Positions 63,797-64,000 of a stretch of 64,000 bases of DNA are shown piece by piece; the first letter of the stretch is position 1; each line of letters starts with the position of its first letter. Position numbers and translations under genes: made by a program. The DNA is from [Flexibacter] sp. ATCC 35208. GTDB taxonomy: Bacteria > Bacteroidota > Bacteroidia > Chitinophagales > Chitinophagaceae. Below the pieces are notes generated by a model. It searched no databases, was not told where the DNA came from, and saw nothing but the letters and a program-made list of their open reading frames with translations. Location of the stretch: assembly GCF_001975825.1 (NCBI RefSeq), contig NZ_MTKN01000045.1, forward strand, positions 1 through 64,000. Direction: 5' to 3'.

Positions 63797-64000
63797 ATGG
63801 TTGAACATATTTTATTAACTCCGGCCTTTAAAAATAAAATATTTGAGAACAAAGATGTTATTAGATTAACCGATATCTCATATAATGAATCTGTCTCACT
63901 TATATTGAGAGGCATTCAAAAATACTTTTTTGAAAAAGGGCTTGGAGTTACAGAAGTAAATTCTGAGCTAGGCGAAGAAATCGATATTAATAGTGAATAT
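63797..64000 (+). CDS. Partial hypothetical protein, runs off the window
   Basis: A frame of 68 codons without stop (MVEHILLTPAFKNKIFENKD, then VIRLTDISYNESVSLILRGI). It begins two bases after the NA37 stop and is therefore probably co-transcribed. No family is recognised from this portion. Confidence 0.6.
   Translation, partial: MVEHILLTPAFKNKIFENKDVIRLTDISYNESVSLILRGIQKYFFEKGLGVTEVNSELGEEIDINSEY

Overview
The window looks like chromosome of a Chitinophaga-like member of the Bacteroidota (Chitinophagaceae). Supporting signs are a TonB-dependent receptor, a DUF5686/carboxypeptidase-regulatory-domain protein, a type IX secretion (T9SS) sorting domain, a Bacteroidota-type class I lanthipeptide leader, an RRM protein, AraC regulators with an N-terminal cupin, and start codons without obvious Shine-Dalgarno sequences. 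The genus is inferred from protein style, not from a marker gene. No rRNA gene, intact tRNA gene or CRISPR array was seen.

Region 1 (1-13.5 kb) is a nearly complete purine-to-ureide catabolic locus. A molybdenum xanthine dehydrogenase (small subunit, large subunit, XdhC) converges on uricase. Divergent from uricase is a tightly overlapping operon: allantoinase, allantoate amidohydrolase, ureidoglycine aminohydrolase, OHCU decarboxylase, hydroxyisourate hydrolase and a DUF6986 aldolase/citrate-lyase-like protein. A TonB receptor lies to the left. The chain runs xanthine to urate to allantoin to allantoate to ureidoglycolate. No known ureidoglycolate enzyme is present, and the DUF6986 protein occupies the end of the operon.

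Region 2 (13.5-31 kb) is mixed housekeeping: ThuA-like protein, two methyltransferases, a Gly-rich repeat protein, OsmC, a MarR-GNAT fusion with a perfect palindromic operator, SRPBCC, PAP2 phosphatase, DUF5686 protein, GH20 hexosaminidase, DUF1801 protein, an outer-membrane barrel and a YkgJ-type protein. Several gene corpses lie between them (Abi, aldo/keto reductase, AraC tails, a two-component pair). At 29.2 kb there is an orphan lanthipeptide-type precursor of 40 residues downstream of a small ABC transporter pair.

Region 3 (31-45 kb) holds an RND efflux operon with a divergent degenerate SDR, NDH-2 and AraC regulator, followed by a redox/quinone-stress cluster (nitroreductase, two NAD(P)-binding reductases, pirin, DoxX) divergent from an HxlR regulator.

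Region 4 (45-64 kb) is AT-rich and accessory, full of decayed mobile and defence genes: a serine-recombinase scrap, a HipB/HipS remnant with twin operators, a broken AlbA_2-domain gene and an IS701-like transposase remnant. It also carries a 2083-residue SpvB/FG-GAP/RHS polymorphic toxin. A candidate immunity gene lies directly downstream of the toxin and a paralogue lies upstream. A T9SS-tagged mini protein ends the toxin operon. Further right are a truncated CBASS nucleotidyltransferase with an E2-like/SEC-C partner, a SUKH-like protein, several tRNA-3'-end-like repeats, and a nucleoid-associated (NA37) protein at the right edge. The most interesting items are the orphan lanthipeptide, the RHS toxin with paired immunity-like genes, and the CBASS remnant.
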